From a virus: a stretch of 33,464 nt of DNA. The notes under the pieces were generated by a model that was not told the origin of the DNA, made no database searches, and was given only the letters and a program-made list of their open reading frames with translations. Below are positions 12,235 through 20,386 of this stretch, piece after piece. The stretch covers positions 1 to 33,464 of the IMG/VR virus record IMGVR_UViG_3300048037_000103. One strand, given 5' to 3'. A program made the position numbers and the translations under genes. Positions within the stretch are counted from its first letter, which is position 1. Each line of letters starts with the position of its first letter.

Positions 12235-12242
12235 ACTCGATA

Positions 12243-12608
12243 ATGACACGCCAACTAACAACAAAACAACAACTACTTGTTGATACTATCGTAGCAAATG
12301 GTTGTTCAATAACTGAAGCATCACAAATCGCTGGATATGCTAAAGGTGAATCTGGAAGAGTGACAGCTAGCAAGGCTTTGAAACAGCCACACGTGCAAGA
12401 GTATATGATGAAGCAAGTGCAAGATACAATAGGACTAGGTGCTACGAAAGCTGTGAATAGGATACTGACGCTATCATCTACAGCCAAGTCAGAGTATGTA
12501 CAACTGGAAGCTAGCAAGGATATCTTAGACAGAGCTGGATTCAAAGCTCCAGATAAGCAACTGCACCTACTGCAAGGTGACATAAGAGTCAACATAAATC
12601 TTAGTTAG
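12243..12608 (+). CDS. terS: Terminase small subunit
   Basis: The product is 121 residues. It should recognise the packaging site and load the large subunit. The N-terminal domain LTTKQQLLVDTIVANGCSIT followed by EASQIAGYAKGESGRVTASK has the helix-turn-helix layout of phage small terminases (LTxKQ, ITEAAxxAGY). A helix follows (KALKQPHVQEYMMKQV), then a conserved end seen in marine podovirus homologues: KSEYVQLEASKDILDRAGFK and PPDK-like KAPDKQLHLLQGDI. No ribosome binding site precedes the ATG, which lies about 8 bases after the -10 box. It is separated from the rest of the packaging genes by a strong terminator. Confidence 0.75.
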   Translation: MTRQLTTKQQLLVDTIVANGCSITEASQIAGYAKGESGRVTASKALKQPHVQEYMMKQVQDTIGLGATKAVNRILTLSSTAKSEYVQLEASKDILDRAGFKAPDKQLHLLQGDIRVNINLS

Positions 12609-12792
12609 AACCTATGGGGGGCAAAAACCACAAAGCCCAAGACACCATAAGGTCTAGCACTCAGATTATTTCTCAAAAGGTACGTTTAAGAATCTTCCTT
12701 ACTATATATGGCTTTACATTTTATTATGTTCTTGATAAGCTTGGTATGTAGTATTATTTTTTTATATTATAAATTCCTTCGACTCCCAACTT

Positions 12793-12828
12793 CCCCCTAG
12801 TTTGCGTATTGGCTAGGGGGTTCTTTTA
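12793..12828 (+). terminator. Rho-independent terminator after small terminase
   Basis: CCCCCTAG (12793-12800) and CTAGGGGG (12813-12820) form a perfect 8-bp stem with a 12-base loop, followed by TTCTTTTA. It would end or reduce rightward transcription from the small terminase promoter. Confidence 0.8.
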
Positions 12829-12856
12829 TGGGGAGGGGTTCATACCTTGCTCCCCA
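12829..12856 (+). other. Second stem-loop directly after the terminator
   Basis: TGGGGAG (12829-12835) and CTCCCCA (12850-12856) form a 7-bp stem, and GGT/ACC in the loop can pair as well. No T-tract follows. It stands immediately after the terminator tail, so it may protect the 5' end of a downstream message, reinforce termination or be part of a packaging site. Confidence 0.5.
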
Positions 12857-12921
12857 CCAAAGGTTCTTGCTAAAAATATTTTTATCTGTTATGGCTTTTA
12901 AATAACAAAAGGAGAATTGCA

Positions 12922-14259
12922 ATGGCATATGGTAGATTTGGTGGTGGTGGTCAAAGTAATCTGAGGGCGCCTGATGCTGGACAAGAGAGAGCTAATAAGA
13001 AAGACCAAGAGAGGAATGTTACGATTCCAAAGGTTAAGCTTCCAGTAAAGAAGAAAAAGAAACCAGTTACTATTTTTGGCTTTAAAGTTACAGCACCTAA
13101 GTCAGACCAAGAAAAAAAGGTAGAAGCTGGAGCTACAGTTATAGCAACTAAAAGTGGTGGTAGGATTGTAACTACACCTACAATGGATAATAAAAGTCTT
13201 ATAATGAGCAAGGCAACCCAAGATAAAACAAAGTTTGATTATCTTCGTGCAAGTAAAAATTATGGTAGTGCGAAACCAGCTATCGGTAAAGCTATTAGTG
13301 GAGGTCAAGCAGTAAGATTAAGTCAACTTGCAAATAAAACTGGAGGAACACCAGCTACATCTACAAGACTTTCTCAACTTGGAAGTAAGACTGGTGGTAC
13401 ACCTTTAACAGCTAAACCTAATGTGCTTTCTAAAAGAACTGGTGGTGCATTAGATAAAGATACAGGAATACCAAAAGTTAATACAGCACAACTGCAAAGT
13501 AAGACAGGTAGTTCACCAACATTGCTTAGAGGTAACAACCAAACATTAAAGTCTGGTGGTCAGTTTGGTTCATTACAAGAACGAACATTCTTAAAGACAT
13601 CAACAAAGGCTGGACGTAGTTTAGCAAATCCAAGTATTGGTTCTTCAGTAGCTAAAACATTAAGTAGTGCTGGCAACAAAGTTAAAAACTTTCTAGACCC
13701 ACTAGGAAAAGGTATGCCTAAACTAGGTGGTAGTAGTAAGTTAAGTATGCCATCTGGAACATCAACATCAGTAGATAAAATTAATACATCTACATTCTTT
13801 GACAGCAAAACTAAAACACCAACAACAACAAAAAAACCAACTAATATAAAAATGGTAACAAAATCTTTGCCGTCTAACTATACAGTAAGTTCTCAAAAGA
13901 AATCAAAGCCAATACCTATTGCACCTAAAAGTAGATTAGCTGGTGCAGACCTTAATACAAATATACTTTCACAAAACATTGCAAAGTCAGATGCTAAAAT
14001 GAATCCATCAACATATGCTAAAGAAGGACCAGAGGTTCCAGTATTTAATGTTAAGGCAAACAAAGTTCCAGCAAGTTTAATCAGACAATTAAGATTATCA
14101 ACAACGGCTGGATTAAATGCATATATGGTTCCAAATGTTTTAAGCACCTATAGTAAAGCAGAACAGAAAGCAATCAAAGCTGAGTTTAGAAAACGACAAG
14201 GTAATAAAAATAAGACTAAAAGTTTATTGACTAGACTAGCTGTTGGAGCTGTGATGTGA
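12922..14259 (+). CDS. Large basic low-complexity protein upstream of terminase, unknown
   Basis: The product is 445 residues with a good ribosome binding site (AAAGGAG). It is rich in Lys, Ser, Thr, Gly and Asn and looks mostly disordered. It starts MAYGRFGGGGQSNLRAPDAG. A Lys-rich stretch follows (KVKLPVKKKKKPVTIFGFK). Three imperfect repeats around residues 130-200 contain LSQLANKTGGTP, LSQLGSKTGGTP and LQSKTGSSP. The last 70 residues look folded (VPASLIRQLRLSTTAGLNAY and a basic helix). It has no recognised family. Its place at the head of the packaging genes suggests a DNA- or capsid-associated function. Confidence 0.65.
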   Translation: MAYGRFGGGGQSNLRAPDAGQERANKKDQERNVTIPKVKLPVKKKKKPVTIFGFKVTAPKSDQEKKVEAGATVIATKSGGRIVTTPTMDNKSLIMSKATQDKTKFDYLRASKNYGSAKPAIGKAISGGQAVRLSQLANKTGGTPATSTRLSQLGSKTGGTPLTAKPNVLSKRTGGALDKDTGIPKVNTAQLQSKTGSSPTLLRGNNQTLKSGGQFGSLQERTFLKTSTKAGRSLANPSIGSSVAKTLSSAGNKVKNFLDPLGKGMPKLGGSSKLSMPSGTSTSVDKINTSTFFDSKTKTPTTTKKPTNIKMVTKSLPSNYTVSSQKKSKPIPIAPKSRLAGADLNTNILSQNIAKSDAKMNPSTYAKEGPEVPVFNVKANKVPASLIRQLRLSTTAGLNAYMVPNVLSTYSKAEQKAIKAEFRKRQGNKNKTKSLLTRLAVGAVM

Positions 14260-14456
14260 GTGGAGATTTCCTTCATATTTTAAAGCCTAATGAAAGAAAG
14301 ATACTTAGAACGATTGTAAAGAAAGTTAACTTTAAACACTACCCAAAAGAATTTATTACCGATAGGGAAGCTGATAAGTTTATATCTGTTCTTGGTCCTG
14401 TTACAGTTGAAAAGCTATTGAAGGTAGGCAAGGACAACAATATTGCCAACCTTTAA
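14256..14456 (+). CDS. Small conserved protein before large terminase, GTG start
   Basis: The product is 66 residues from a GTG overlapping the previous TGA. The sequence contains KPNERKILRTIVKKVNFKHY followed by PKEFITDREADKFISVLGP and a basic end. I recall short proteins with HYPKEFITDxEADxFI immediately before the large terminase in marine podoviruses, with no function assigned. It overlaps the terminase gene by 14 bp. It could be a packaging accessory factor. Confidence 0.6.
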   Translation: MSGDFLHILKPNERKILRTIVKKVNFKHYPKEFITDREADKFISVLGPVTVEKLLKVGKDNNIANL

Positions 14457-15960
14457 TTACAAACCAGATGGTGTAACAATAAAGGAGTTTATGAAAGATG
14501 ACTCATTCTTCAGAGGATTACGTGGTCCAGTTGGAAGTGGAAAGTCGGTGGCGTGTTGTGTCGAAGTCTTCAGACGAGCATTGGCACAGAAAAAAAACGA
14601 AAAGGGTATTCGTAAATCAAGGTGGGCGATTATTAGAAATACCAATCCTCAGCTCAGAACAACGACGATTAAGACGTGGTTAGATTGGTTTCCAGAAAAC
14701 ACTTGGGGTAGATTTCGTTGGGAGGTTCCTTATACTCATTTCATTAAGAAAGGCGAAGTTGAACTTGAAGTTATATTTCTCGCGCTTGATAGACCAGAGG
14801 ACGTTAAAAAATTACTATCGCTCGAACTTACAGGAGTATGGGTTAATGAAGCTCGTGAGTTACCCAAGTCTATTATTGATGCTTGTACTATGCGTGTTGG
14901 TCGATACCCTTCAATGCGTGAAGGTGGTCCAAGTTGGTCAGGGGTTATATGTGATACCAACGCACCAGAAGAAGACCACTGGTGGTCAATAATGTCAGGT
15001 GAAGTTCCAGTACCAGACCATATACCAAAAGAAGAAATAAGAATGTTAGTTAAGCCAGACAACTGGAAGTTCTGGACACAGCCTAGTGGTATGCTTGAAA
15101 AGAAATTAGAAGACGGAAGCGTAGATGATTATAGACATAATCCAAAAGCAGAAAACACAAAGAATCTTTTAAAGACTTATTATGAAAATACTATTAAAGG
15201 TAAGACAAAGTCTTGGATAGATGTATATGTAATGAACAAACTTGGTACAATCGCAGATGGCAAACCAGTTTATCCTATGTTTGCCAGTGATGTTCACGTT
15301 GCAAAAGAAGAAATAAATGTAGCAAGTGGTATTCCAGTTTATGTAGGATTAGATTTTGGCTTGACACCAGCTTGTGTTTTTGGTCAAAAGGTTAGAGGTA
15401 GATGGTTAATACAATCCGAGATAGTTGCATTTGATATGGGGATTGTAAGATTTGCTGAATTAATTAGACAGGAGCTTGCAACAAAGTATGCTACCCAAGA
15501 TGCCCTTATCTATGGCGACCCATCTGGTGACTTCAGGGCGCAGACGGACGAGTCAACGCCATTCCAAATCCTTAGAGGTTGTGGACTCAAAGCACTCCCA
15601 GCGTCATCAAACGACGTATCGCTCAGAACGGAAGCAGTCAACAAAACCTTAACAACAATGGTAGAAGGTAACTCTGGATTGTTAATTGATTATAGATGTC
15701 GAACTATTATTAAAGGCTTTGAAGGTGGGTATCAGTATAGAAGAGTACAAGTATCTGGTGAAAGATATAGTGACAAACCAGATAAAAATATGTATTCACA
15801 TATACATGACGCTTTACAATATCTAATGTTAGGTGCTGGTGAAGGACGTAAGCTTATAAATAACCAGAAACCTTTACAGGCTTTTAATGCTAAAGTAGAG
15901 TATGATGTATTTAAACGTAGACCAAAGCCTAGACGTCAAGGTATGTGGGCGAGAATGTAG
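14443..15960 (+). CDS. terL: Terminase large subunit
   Basis: The product is 505 residues from a TTG start. It is the ATPase and nuclease that packages DNA into the prohead. Walker A is GPVGSGKS (residues 28-35). Walker B is VWVNEA (132-137, with E136 as catalytic Glu). The RNase H-like nuclease domain carries VGLDFGLTP (D304), YGDPSGDF (D359) and HDALQY (D456). The stretch IRNTNPQLRTTTIKTWLDWF is typical of this podovirus group. The TTG gives the conserved start PTFNYKPDGVTIKEFMKDD. It overlaps the upstream gene by 14 bp. Length is normal for the family. Confidence 0.93.
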   Translation: MPTFNYKPDGVTIKEFMKDDSFFRGLRGPVGSGKSVACCVEVFRRALAQKKNEKGIRKSRWAIIRNTNPQLRTTTIKTWLDWFPENTWGRFRWEVPYTHFIKKGEVELEVIFLALDRPEDVKKLLSLELTGVWVNEARELPKSIIDACTMRVGRYPSMREGGPSWSGVICDTNAPEEDHWWSIMSGEVPVPDHIPKEEIRMLVKPDNWKFWTQPSGMLEKKLEDGSVDDYRHNPKAENTKNLLKTYYENTIKGKTKSWIDVYVMNKLGTIADGKPVYPMFASDVHVAKEEINVASGIPVYVGLDFGLTPACVFGQKVRGRWLIQSEIVAFDMGIVRFAELIRQELATKYATQDALIYGDPSGDFRAQTDESTPFQILRGCGLKALPASSNDVSLRTEAVNKTLTTMVEGNSGLLIDYRCRTIIKGFEGGYQYRRVQVSGERYSDKPDKNMYSHIHDALQYLMLGAGEGRKLINNQKPLQAFNAKVEYDVFKRRPKPRRQGMWARM

Positions 15961-15969
15961 GAGAAGACT

Positions 15970-16173
15970 ATGTGTTTTTTTAGAAAAGTAAACGTACCAA
16001 TGCCAAAGCCAGAAGTAGACCCAGAGATAGAAAAGCAGAAAGCAGAAACTAAAGCTAGGTCGGAAGCTGAAAAGTTAAAGCAAGAGCAGTTTCAAAAAAG
16101 AGTACAGGGTGGCAAAGTTGGAAGGCGTTCATTAATCTCTGGTGAATCTGGAGGGATTGGATTTTATAAATGA
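15970..16173 (+). CDS. Small protein between large terminase and portal
   Basis: The product is 67 residues with GGAGA 6 bases before the ATG. MCFFRKVNVPMPKPEVDPEI begins it, a charged helix follows (KQKAETKARSEAEKLKQEQF), and the end GRRSLISGESGGIGFYK is a signature of a small family (GRRSLLT...GGxGFY) regularly found just upstream of portal genes. The function is unknown. It may be a minor head or connector-associated protein. The stop overlaps the portal ATG (ATGA). Confidence 0.65.
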   Translation: MCFFRKVNVPMPKPEVDPEIEKQKAETKARSEAEKLKQEQFQKRVQGGKVGRRSLISGESGGIGFYK

Positions 16174-17738
16174 TTACTTACAGCACAACAGAGTCTTTAA
16201 GTGAAGCTTCTGACGATACAGTAAAAAAACTTCTTGGTAAATATGAACGAGCAAAAAGTGTAAGAAAGAATTGGGTAGACCTTTTTGAAGAGTGTTACGA
16301 GTACGCTTTACCACAAAGAGAAAGTTTCTATCAAGAATCTGCTGGTCAACGAAGAGATGATAAAATATTTGATGAAACAGCAGTGGTTGGTGTACAAGAA
16401 TTTGCATCAAGATTACAGTCTGGCATGGTGCCAAACTTTGCAAAGTGGGCTGACTTTATGGCTGGTTCAGAAGTTCCAGAAGAAGAAAGAGATTCAGTTA
16501 ATTCAGAATTAGAAGGAGTTACAGAATATGTATTTGAAGTATTGCAACAATCAAACTTTGCACAAGAAGTACACGAATCTTTTTTAGACTTAGCTGTAGG
16601 AACAGGAGTATTACTTTGTGAAGAAGGCGACGCAATTAATCCAATTCGTTTCTCTGCGATACCACTACCACACGTTACACTTGATGTTGGTCCTGATGAC
16701 AGCATTGACCATATTTATAGAGAACGTCATCTGCGTGGGTCAGAAATATCTGTTGCTTATCCAAGAGCAAAAGTGCCACCTAAAGTTGCAGAAGAGAGTA
16801 GTAGAAATCCAGATGACAAAAGAAAAGTATTAGAAATAGTTTATAGAGATTATTCTAAAATGAATGTTATGGCACATATGTATTGTGTTATTGATATGAG
16901 AACTAAAGAAAAGATTATAGAAGAAAGATATGAGGGTATTGGTTCGTGTCCTATTATAGCCTATCGCTGGTCTAAAGCTAGTGGTGAAATATATGGGAGA
17001 GGTCCTCTAATCAATGCCCTCTCTGCAATTAAAACTACTAACCTCACAGTTGAGTTGATATTAGAAAATGCACAAATGGCAATCTCTGGTATATATCAAA
17101 TGGAAGATGATGGGATTATAAACCCAGATTCTATTTCTCTTTTGCCCGGCACTGTCATTCCTAAGTCTGCTGGAAGTGCTGGACTACAGCCAATTAATAG
17201 TGCTGGTAGATTTGATGTTGCTGATTTAGTTCTTGGTGATATGAGAAACAATATTAAAAGAGCTTTATATAACGATATGTTAGGTGACCCTAATAGAACA
17301 CCAGCTACAGCTACAGAAGTTGCTGAAAGAATGGCAGACCTTTCAAGAAGAATAGGAAGTTCTTTTGGTAGATTACAAGCAGAGCTAGTACAGCCAGTAT
17401 TACAAAGAGTTGTCCATGTATTAAAAAAACAAGGTCGTATTGAAGTTCCAACTATTAATGGCAGAGAAGTTAAGATAAGGTCTGTATCTCCATTAGCACA
17501 AGCACAAGCACAAGCAGATGTTGTATCTGTTGATAGATTCTTAGAGTTAGTTGGTGGTAGATTTGGACCACAGATGTTAAATATGTTAATTGATTCTGAA
17601 GAAGTATCTTTATATTTAGCAAGAAAGTTTGGTGTTCCTGATAATTTAATTAGAACACCTGAGCAAAGAAAAATGATACAGCAAATGGCACAACAGATGG
17701 CAATGCAACAAATGCAACAAGGGCAAGTTCAAGAATGA
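16170..17738 (+). CDS. Portal protein (T7-like head-to-tail connector)
   Basis: The product is 522 residues, close to T7 gp8 (about 535). Twelve copies would form the DNA channel at one capsid vertex. Family segments are RKNWVDLFEECYEYALPQRE (about 33-52), DETAVVGVQEFASRLQSGMV, SGEIYGRGPLINALSAIKTT and NDMLGDPNRTPATATEVAER. The glutamine/methionine-rich end (QQMAQQMAMQQMQQGQ) is common in this family. It overlaps the genes on both sides by 4 bp. Confidence 0.9.
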   Translation: MITYSTTESLSEASDDTVKKLLGKYERAKSVRKNWVDLFEECYEYALPQRESFYQESAGQRRDDKIFDETAVVGVQEFASRLQSGMVPNFAKWADFMAGSEVPEEERDSVNSELEGVTEYVFEVLQQSNFAQEVHESFLDLAVGTGVLLCEEGDAINPIRFSAIPLPHVTLDVGPDDSIDHIYRERHLRGSEISVAYPRAKVPPKVAEESSRNPDDKRKVLEIVYRDYSKMNVMAHMYCVIDMRTKEKIIEERYEGIGSCPIIAYRWSKASGEIYGRGPLINALSAIKTTNLTVELILENAQMAISGIYQMEDDGIINPDSISLLPGTVIPKSAGSAGLQPINSAGRFDVADLVLGDMRNNIKRALYNDMLGDPNRTPATATEVAERMADLSRRIGSSFGRLQAELVQPVLQRVVHVLKKQGRIEVPTINGREVKIRSVSPLAQAQAQADVVSVDRFLELVGGRFGPQMLNMLIDSEEVSLYLARKFGVPDNLIRTPEQRKMIQQMAQQMAMQQMQQGQVQE

Positions 17739-17998
17739 CACAACCAAAAAATTATACAGCAATAGATGGTTTTCAAAGAAAACAAGAAGATGATGTTAAG
17801 ATTTCTCACGAAGTAGCATCTGTTTTTAGTACACCAAGTGGACAACAAGTTATTCAATATCTTAGAAGTATAACTATAGATGCTGTATCTGGAGCTAACA
17901 TATCCGACAATGAACTTAGACATTTAGAAGGTCAAAGATATTTAGTTGGTTTAATTGTTAGAAGAATCAATCATAGTCATGGAGTTAAAAACAAATGA
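17735..17998 (+). CDS. Bbp19-like small phage protein
   Basis: The product is 87 residues. The pattern VFSTPSGQQVIQYLRSI, an acidic stretch, then HLEGQRYLVGLIVRRI matches the small Bbp19-like domain (VFxTxxGxxVLxxL...EGxRxLVxxI). These genes sit between portal and scaffold or capsid genes in many podoviruses. The role is unknown. Its conserved place suggests head assembly. It overlaps the portal and scaffold genes by 4 bp each. Confidence 0.65.
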   Translation: MTQPKNYTAIDGFQRKQEDDVKISHEVASVFSTPSGQQVIQYLRSITIDAVSGANISDNELRHLEGQRYLVGLIVRRINHSHGVKNK

Positions 17999-18696
17999 AT
18001 GAAGTAGCAGAAGAAATACAAGTAGAACAACCAGTAGTAGAAGAAAGACCAGAATGGTTAGCTGAAAAGTTTAACACACCAGAAGACTTAGCAAGTGCTT
18101 ATTCAAGTTTAGAAAGTAAATTAGGACAATCAGAAGAATCAATTAAAGATAGTATATGGCAAGAATACGAAGAAGAACTTAATAGTAGTAGACCATCTAG
18201 TGCTGGAGAGTATGAACTACCAGAAGCTATTGACCCAGAATTAGCAAATGATAATGAGTTATTGCAATGGTGGGCGAATGAAGCTTGGGAAAATGGATAC
18301 AGCCAAGAAGAGTTTAACACTGGGATTAATATGTATGTTAATGCTATTAATGCAAACCAACCAGATATAGAAGCAGAGTTTCAAGAGTTGGGAGATAATG
18401 CACAAGATAGAGTTAATGCAGTTGAGCTTTGGTCTAATGCAAACTTTGCTGAAGAACATATGGACGCAATAAGAATGTTAGGTTCTACAGCTAAAGGTAT
18501 AGAGGTTATAGAAATACTAATGGATAAATTAAAAGGTTCATCTGTTAATGGACAAGCTCAACCAGCTGGAGTTATTAGTGAAGCTGACCTCAATAACATG
18601 ATGAAAGACCCAAGATACTGGAATCCTAAAGACCGTGACCAAAATTATATACAACAAGTAAATGAAGGTTTTGGAAAGTTGTATGGCAATAAGTAG
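17995..18696 (+). CDS. Capsid scaffolding protein (T7 gp9-like)
   Basis: The product is 233 residues and very acidic at the N-terminus (EVAEEIQVEQPVVEERPEWL). It continues with KFNTPEDLASAYSSLESKLG, a motif typical of scaffold proteins of this group. Mostly helical middle; C-terminal DPRYWNPKDRDQNYIQQVNE with a basic end is the expected capsid-binding part. It should guide capsid assembly and then leave the particle. Its position between portal and capsid genes is standard. The last 14 bp overlap the next gene. Confidence 0.8.
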   Translation: MNEVAEEIQVEQPVVEERPEWLAEKFNTPEDLASAYSSLESKLGQSEESIKDSIWQEYEEELNSSRPSSAGEYELPEAIDPELANDNELLQWWANEAWENGYSQEEFNTGINMYVNAINANQPDIEAEFQELGDNAQDRVNAVELWSNANFAEEHMDAIRMLGSTAKGIEVIEILMDKLKGSSVNGQAQPAGVISEADLNNMMKDPRYWNPKDRDQNYIQQVNEGFGKLYGNK

Positions 18697-19177
18697 TATT
18701 GGTCCTATTGATATTGTACCAAGCATTACTAAACACGCAGACTACTTACACACTCGATTAAGAAAAACAGATATGCGTGAGATATGGTTGCACGAAGCAG
18801 ACCCAAGTGAAGCTTTGCATTGTCCATTACAATACAATCATAAGACAATGACAGCTTTAATTAATGGCAAACCTTTATGTATGTTTGGTACAGTTGGAAT
18901 AGATGATACCAATGATGCGATTGTTTGGGCGTTGGGTAGTGATTTAATAAACAAACATAAGAAAAGTTTTTATAAAGCATCACTTAAAGTAGTTCATATG
19001 CTTCAAGGTGACTATAAAACTATCTGGAATATTGTACCTTACGACCACTTAGAAACAATAAGTTGGCTTCAGAAGCTTGGATTTACTGTAGCCGAAGAAT
19101 ATATATCTTTAAAAAATATACCAATGTTATACTTTTCTCGTTGCAATAAAGAAAAAAGTATGACAACAGTACATTAA
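18683..19177 (+). CDS. GNAT-like T7 gp13-type internal virion protein
   Basis: The product is 164 residues from ATG 18683, with GGAAAG upstream; an extension seven codons further up is less likely. Segments that fit the gp13/DUF2833 group are LRKTDMREIWLHEADPSEAL, MTALINGKPLCMFGTVGI, ALGSDLINKHKKSFYKAS and WLQKLGFTVAEEY. The group resembles N-acetyltransferases: the last segment is the typical L-x-x-L-G-F of GNATs. In T7 gp13 is needed for virion assembly and its gene follows tail gene 12. Here it lies between scaffold and capsid. Confidence 0.65.
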   Translation: MAISSIGPIDIVPSITKHADYLHTRLRKTDMREIWLHEADPSEALHCPLQYNHKTMTALINGKPLCMFGTVGIDDTNDAIVWALGSDLINKHKKSFYKASLKVVHMLQGDYKTIWNIVPYDHLETISWLQKLGFTVAEEYISLKNIPMLYFSRCNKEKSMTTVH

Positions 19178-19252
19178 GTGACCTAATTCAGAGTGTAGAG
19201 GTCTTGAAAAAGGCAACCTCGCTGACACAAAAGAAGTAGATAATCATATGGT

Positions 19253-19266
19253 GATACGAAAGTATC
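19253..19266 (+). other. GAAA-tetraloop hairpin in the capsid leader
   Basis: GATAC-GAAA-GTATC forms a 5-bp stem with a GNRA loop, followed by an AT-rich stretch, 32 bases before the capsid ATG. A weaker stem GAGGT/ACCTC lies at 19198-19220. The 120-bp gap is one of the longest in the late unit and may carry control of capsid expression. Confidence 0.4.
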
Positions 19267-19297
19267 TTAAATTTTAATTGTTTAAAGGAGAAGTAAT

Positions 19298-20113
19298 ATG
19301 GCTAATACCATAGATATAGCCTTCATCAAACAGTTTGAAAGCGAAGTTCACTTGGCTTACCAACGTATGGGTTCTAAACTTAGAAATACTGTACGAACAG
19401 TAGGAAGTGTCAGGGGTAATACTGTACGTTTTCAAAAACTTGGTAAAGGTTCTGCTAACACAAAGAGCAGAAACGGAATCGTAACTCCAATGGAGCTTAC
19501 ACACTCAACAGTAGAAGCAACAATGGCTGACCATTATGCACCAGAATACATTGATAAGTTAGATGAATTGAAGACTAACATCAATGAAAGACAAGCTGTC
19601 GCTATGAGCGCGGCTGGTGCATTAGGTAGAAAGACTGATGAAATATTAGTTACAGCTATGGACTCTGGAGCTAACTCTACTCAGTTACACGATACAAGTT
19701 CAGCATTGCAAAGAGCAGATGTATTATCATTGTTTGAAACTTTTGGTACAGCAGATGTTCCAGAAGACGGACAAAGATACTGTGCTATGCACCCAAAAGG
19801 TTTTGCTGATTTGTTTACTATAGATGAGTTCTCAAACGCAGATTACATTGGAGATGCACAACTACCATATGCTGGTGGTATGACAGCTAAGAACTGGCTA
19901 TCATTTATGTGGTTTAGTACATCATCTGTAACTGCTGGTAAAAACTTATGTTATCATACTTCAGCCGTTGGTCTTGGTATCGGTGCTGATGTTTCAACAG
20001 AAGTTAACTATGTTCCAGAGAGAGTTTCTCATTTAACCACATCTATGATGTCTATGGGTGCTGTTGTTATTGATGACAATGGTGTCTATGAACTATTAGA
20101 TAATAACAGTTAG
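19298..20113 (+). CDS. Major capsid protein
   Basis: The product is 271 residues with a good ribosome binding site (AAAGGAG). The order of segments matches the capsid proteins of marine T7-like phages (HK97 fold inferred): MANTIDIAFIKQFESEVHLA, LRNTVRTVGSVRGNTVRFQK, APEYIDKLDELKTNINERQA, CAMHPKGFADLF and a C-terminal VIDDNGVYELLD. It is clearly shorter than T7 gp10A (345 residues). It is placed after the scaffold and gp13-like genes and before a decoration-type protein. It is probably the most abundant product. Confidence 0.88.
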   Translation: MANTIDIAFIKQFESEVHLAYQRMGSKLRNTVRTVGSVRGNTVRFQKLGKGSANTKSRNGIVTPMELTHSTVEATMADHYAPEYIDKLDELKTNINERQAVAMSAAGALGRKTDEILVTAMDSGANSTQLHDTSSALQRADVLSLFETFGTADVPEDGQRYCAMHPKGFADLFTIDEFSNADYIGDAQLPYAGGMTAKNWLSFMWFSTSSVTAGKNLCYHTSAVGLGIGADVSTEVNYVPERVSHLTTSMMSMGAVVIDDNGVYELLDNNS

Positions 20114-20122
20114 GAGGTTTAA

Positions 20123-20386
20123 ATGGCTTATAGTGCAAGTGGACTCTGTAGAATGGGTGGAGATTCAAATGGTAATAGTTGGACCTACACTTCAGCAGAT
20201 TCAATAGCTACTGTTAACAGTTCTGGTTATTTTAATGACTCAGCAAATATGTTGAAAGTTCGTGATACTATTGTTGTAAAAGATACAAACACACCAACTT
20301 CTCATCATTGTATTGTTTTATCAAATACTGGTACTGTTGTAGATATTTCAGATGGTACTGTTATAGCTGAAACAGATGGCGACTAA
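20123..20386 (+). CDS. Small structural protein after capsid, head-decoration candidate
   Basis: The product is 87 residues with a strong ribosome binding site (TAGGAGG). The protein is beta-rich and polar: MAYSASGLCRMGGDSNGNSW, TSADSIATVNSSGYFNDSAN, MLKVRDTIVVKD and VVDISDGTVIAETDGD. Short proteins with the MAYSASGL start and the xVxDxSDGT end directly follow capsid genes in related podoviruses and are usually annotated as virion proteins. A capsid surface or head-fibre role is inferred. Confidence 0.65.
   Translation: MAYSASGLCRMGGDSNGNSWTYTSADSIATVNSSGYFNDSANMLKVRDTIVVKDTNTPTSHHCIVLSNTGTVVDISDGTVIAETDGD

Larger units (their letters stand above)
12609..12921. other. Intergenic region between small terminase and the main late unit
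   Basis: There are 313 bases without a gene. It contains a G-run (GGGGGG near 12615), an AT-rich part (about 12700-12775) and the strong terminator at 12793-12828. A second hairpin (12829-12856) and an AT palindrome (TAAAAATATTTTTA, about 12871-12884) follow, before the ribosome binding site of the next gene. Loose promoter-like boxes (TTGGTA with TATATT; TTGCTA with TATGGC) are present, but none is convincing. Because it adjoins the terminase genes it may also carry the packaging site. Confidence 0.5.

Noticed and set aside
12233-12595. Minus-strand frame of 120 codons opposite the small terminase
   Set aside because: It is Cys/Ser-rich antisense translation of a clearly conserved terminase gene, without start signals.
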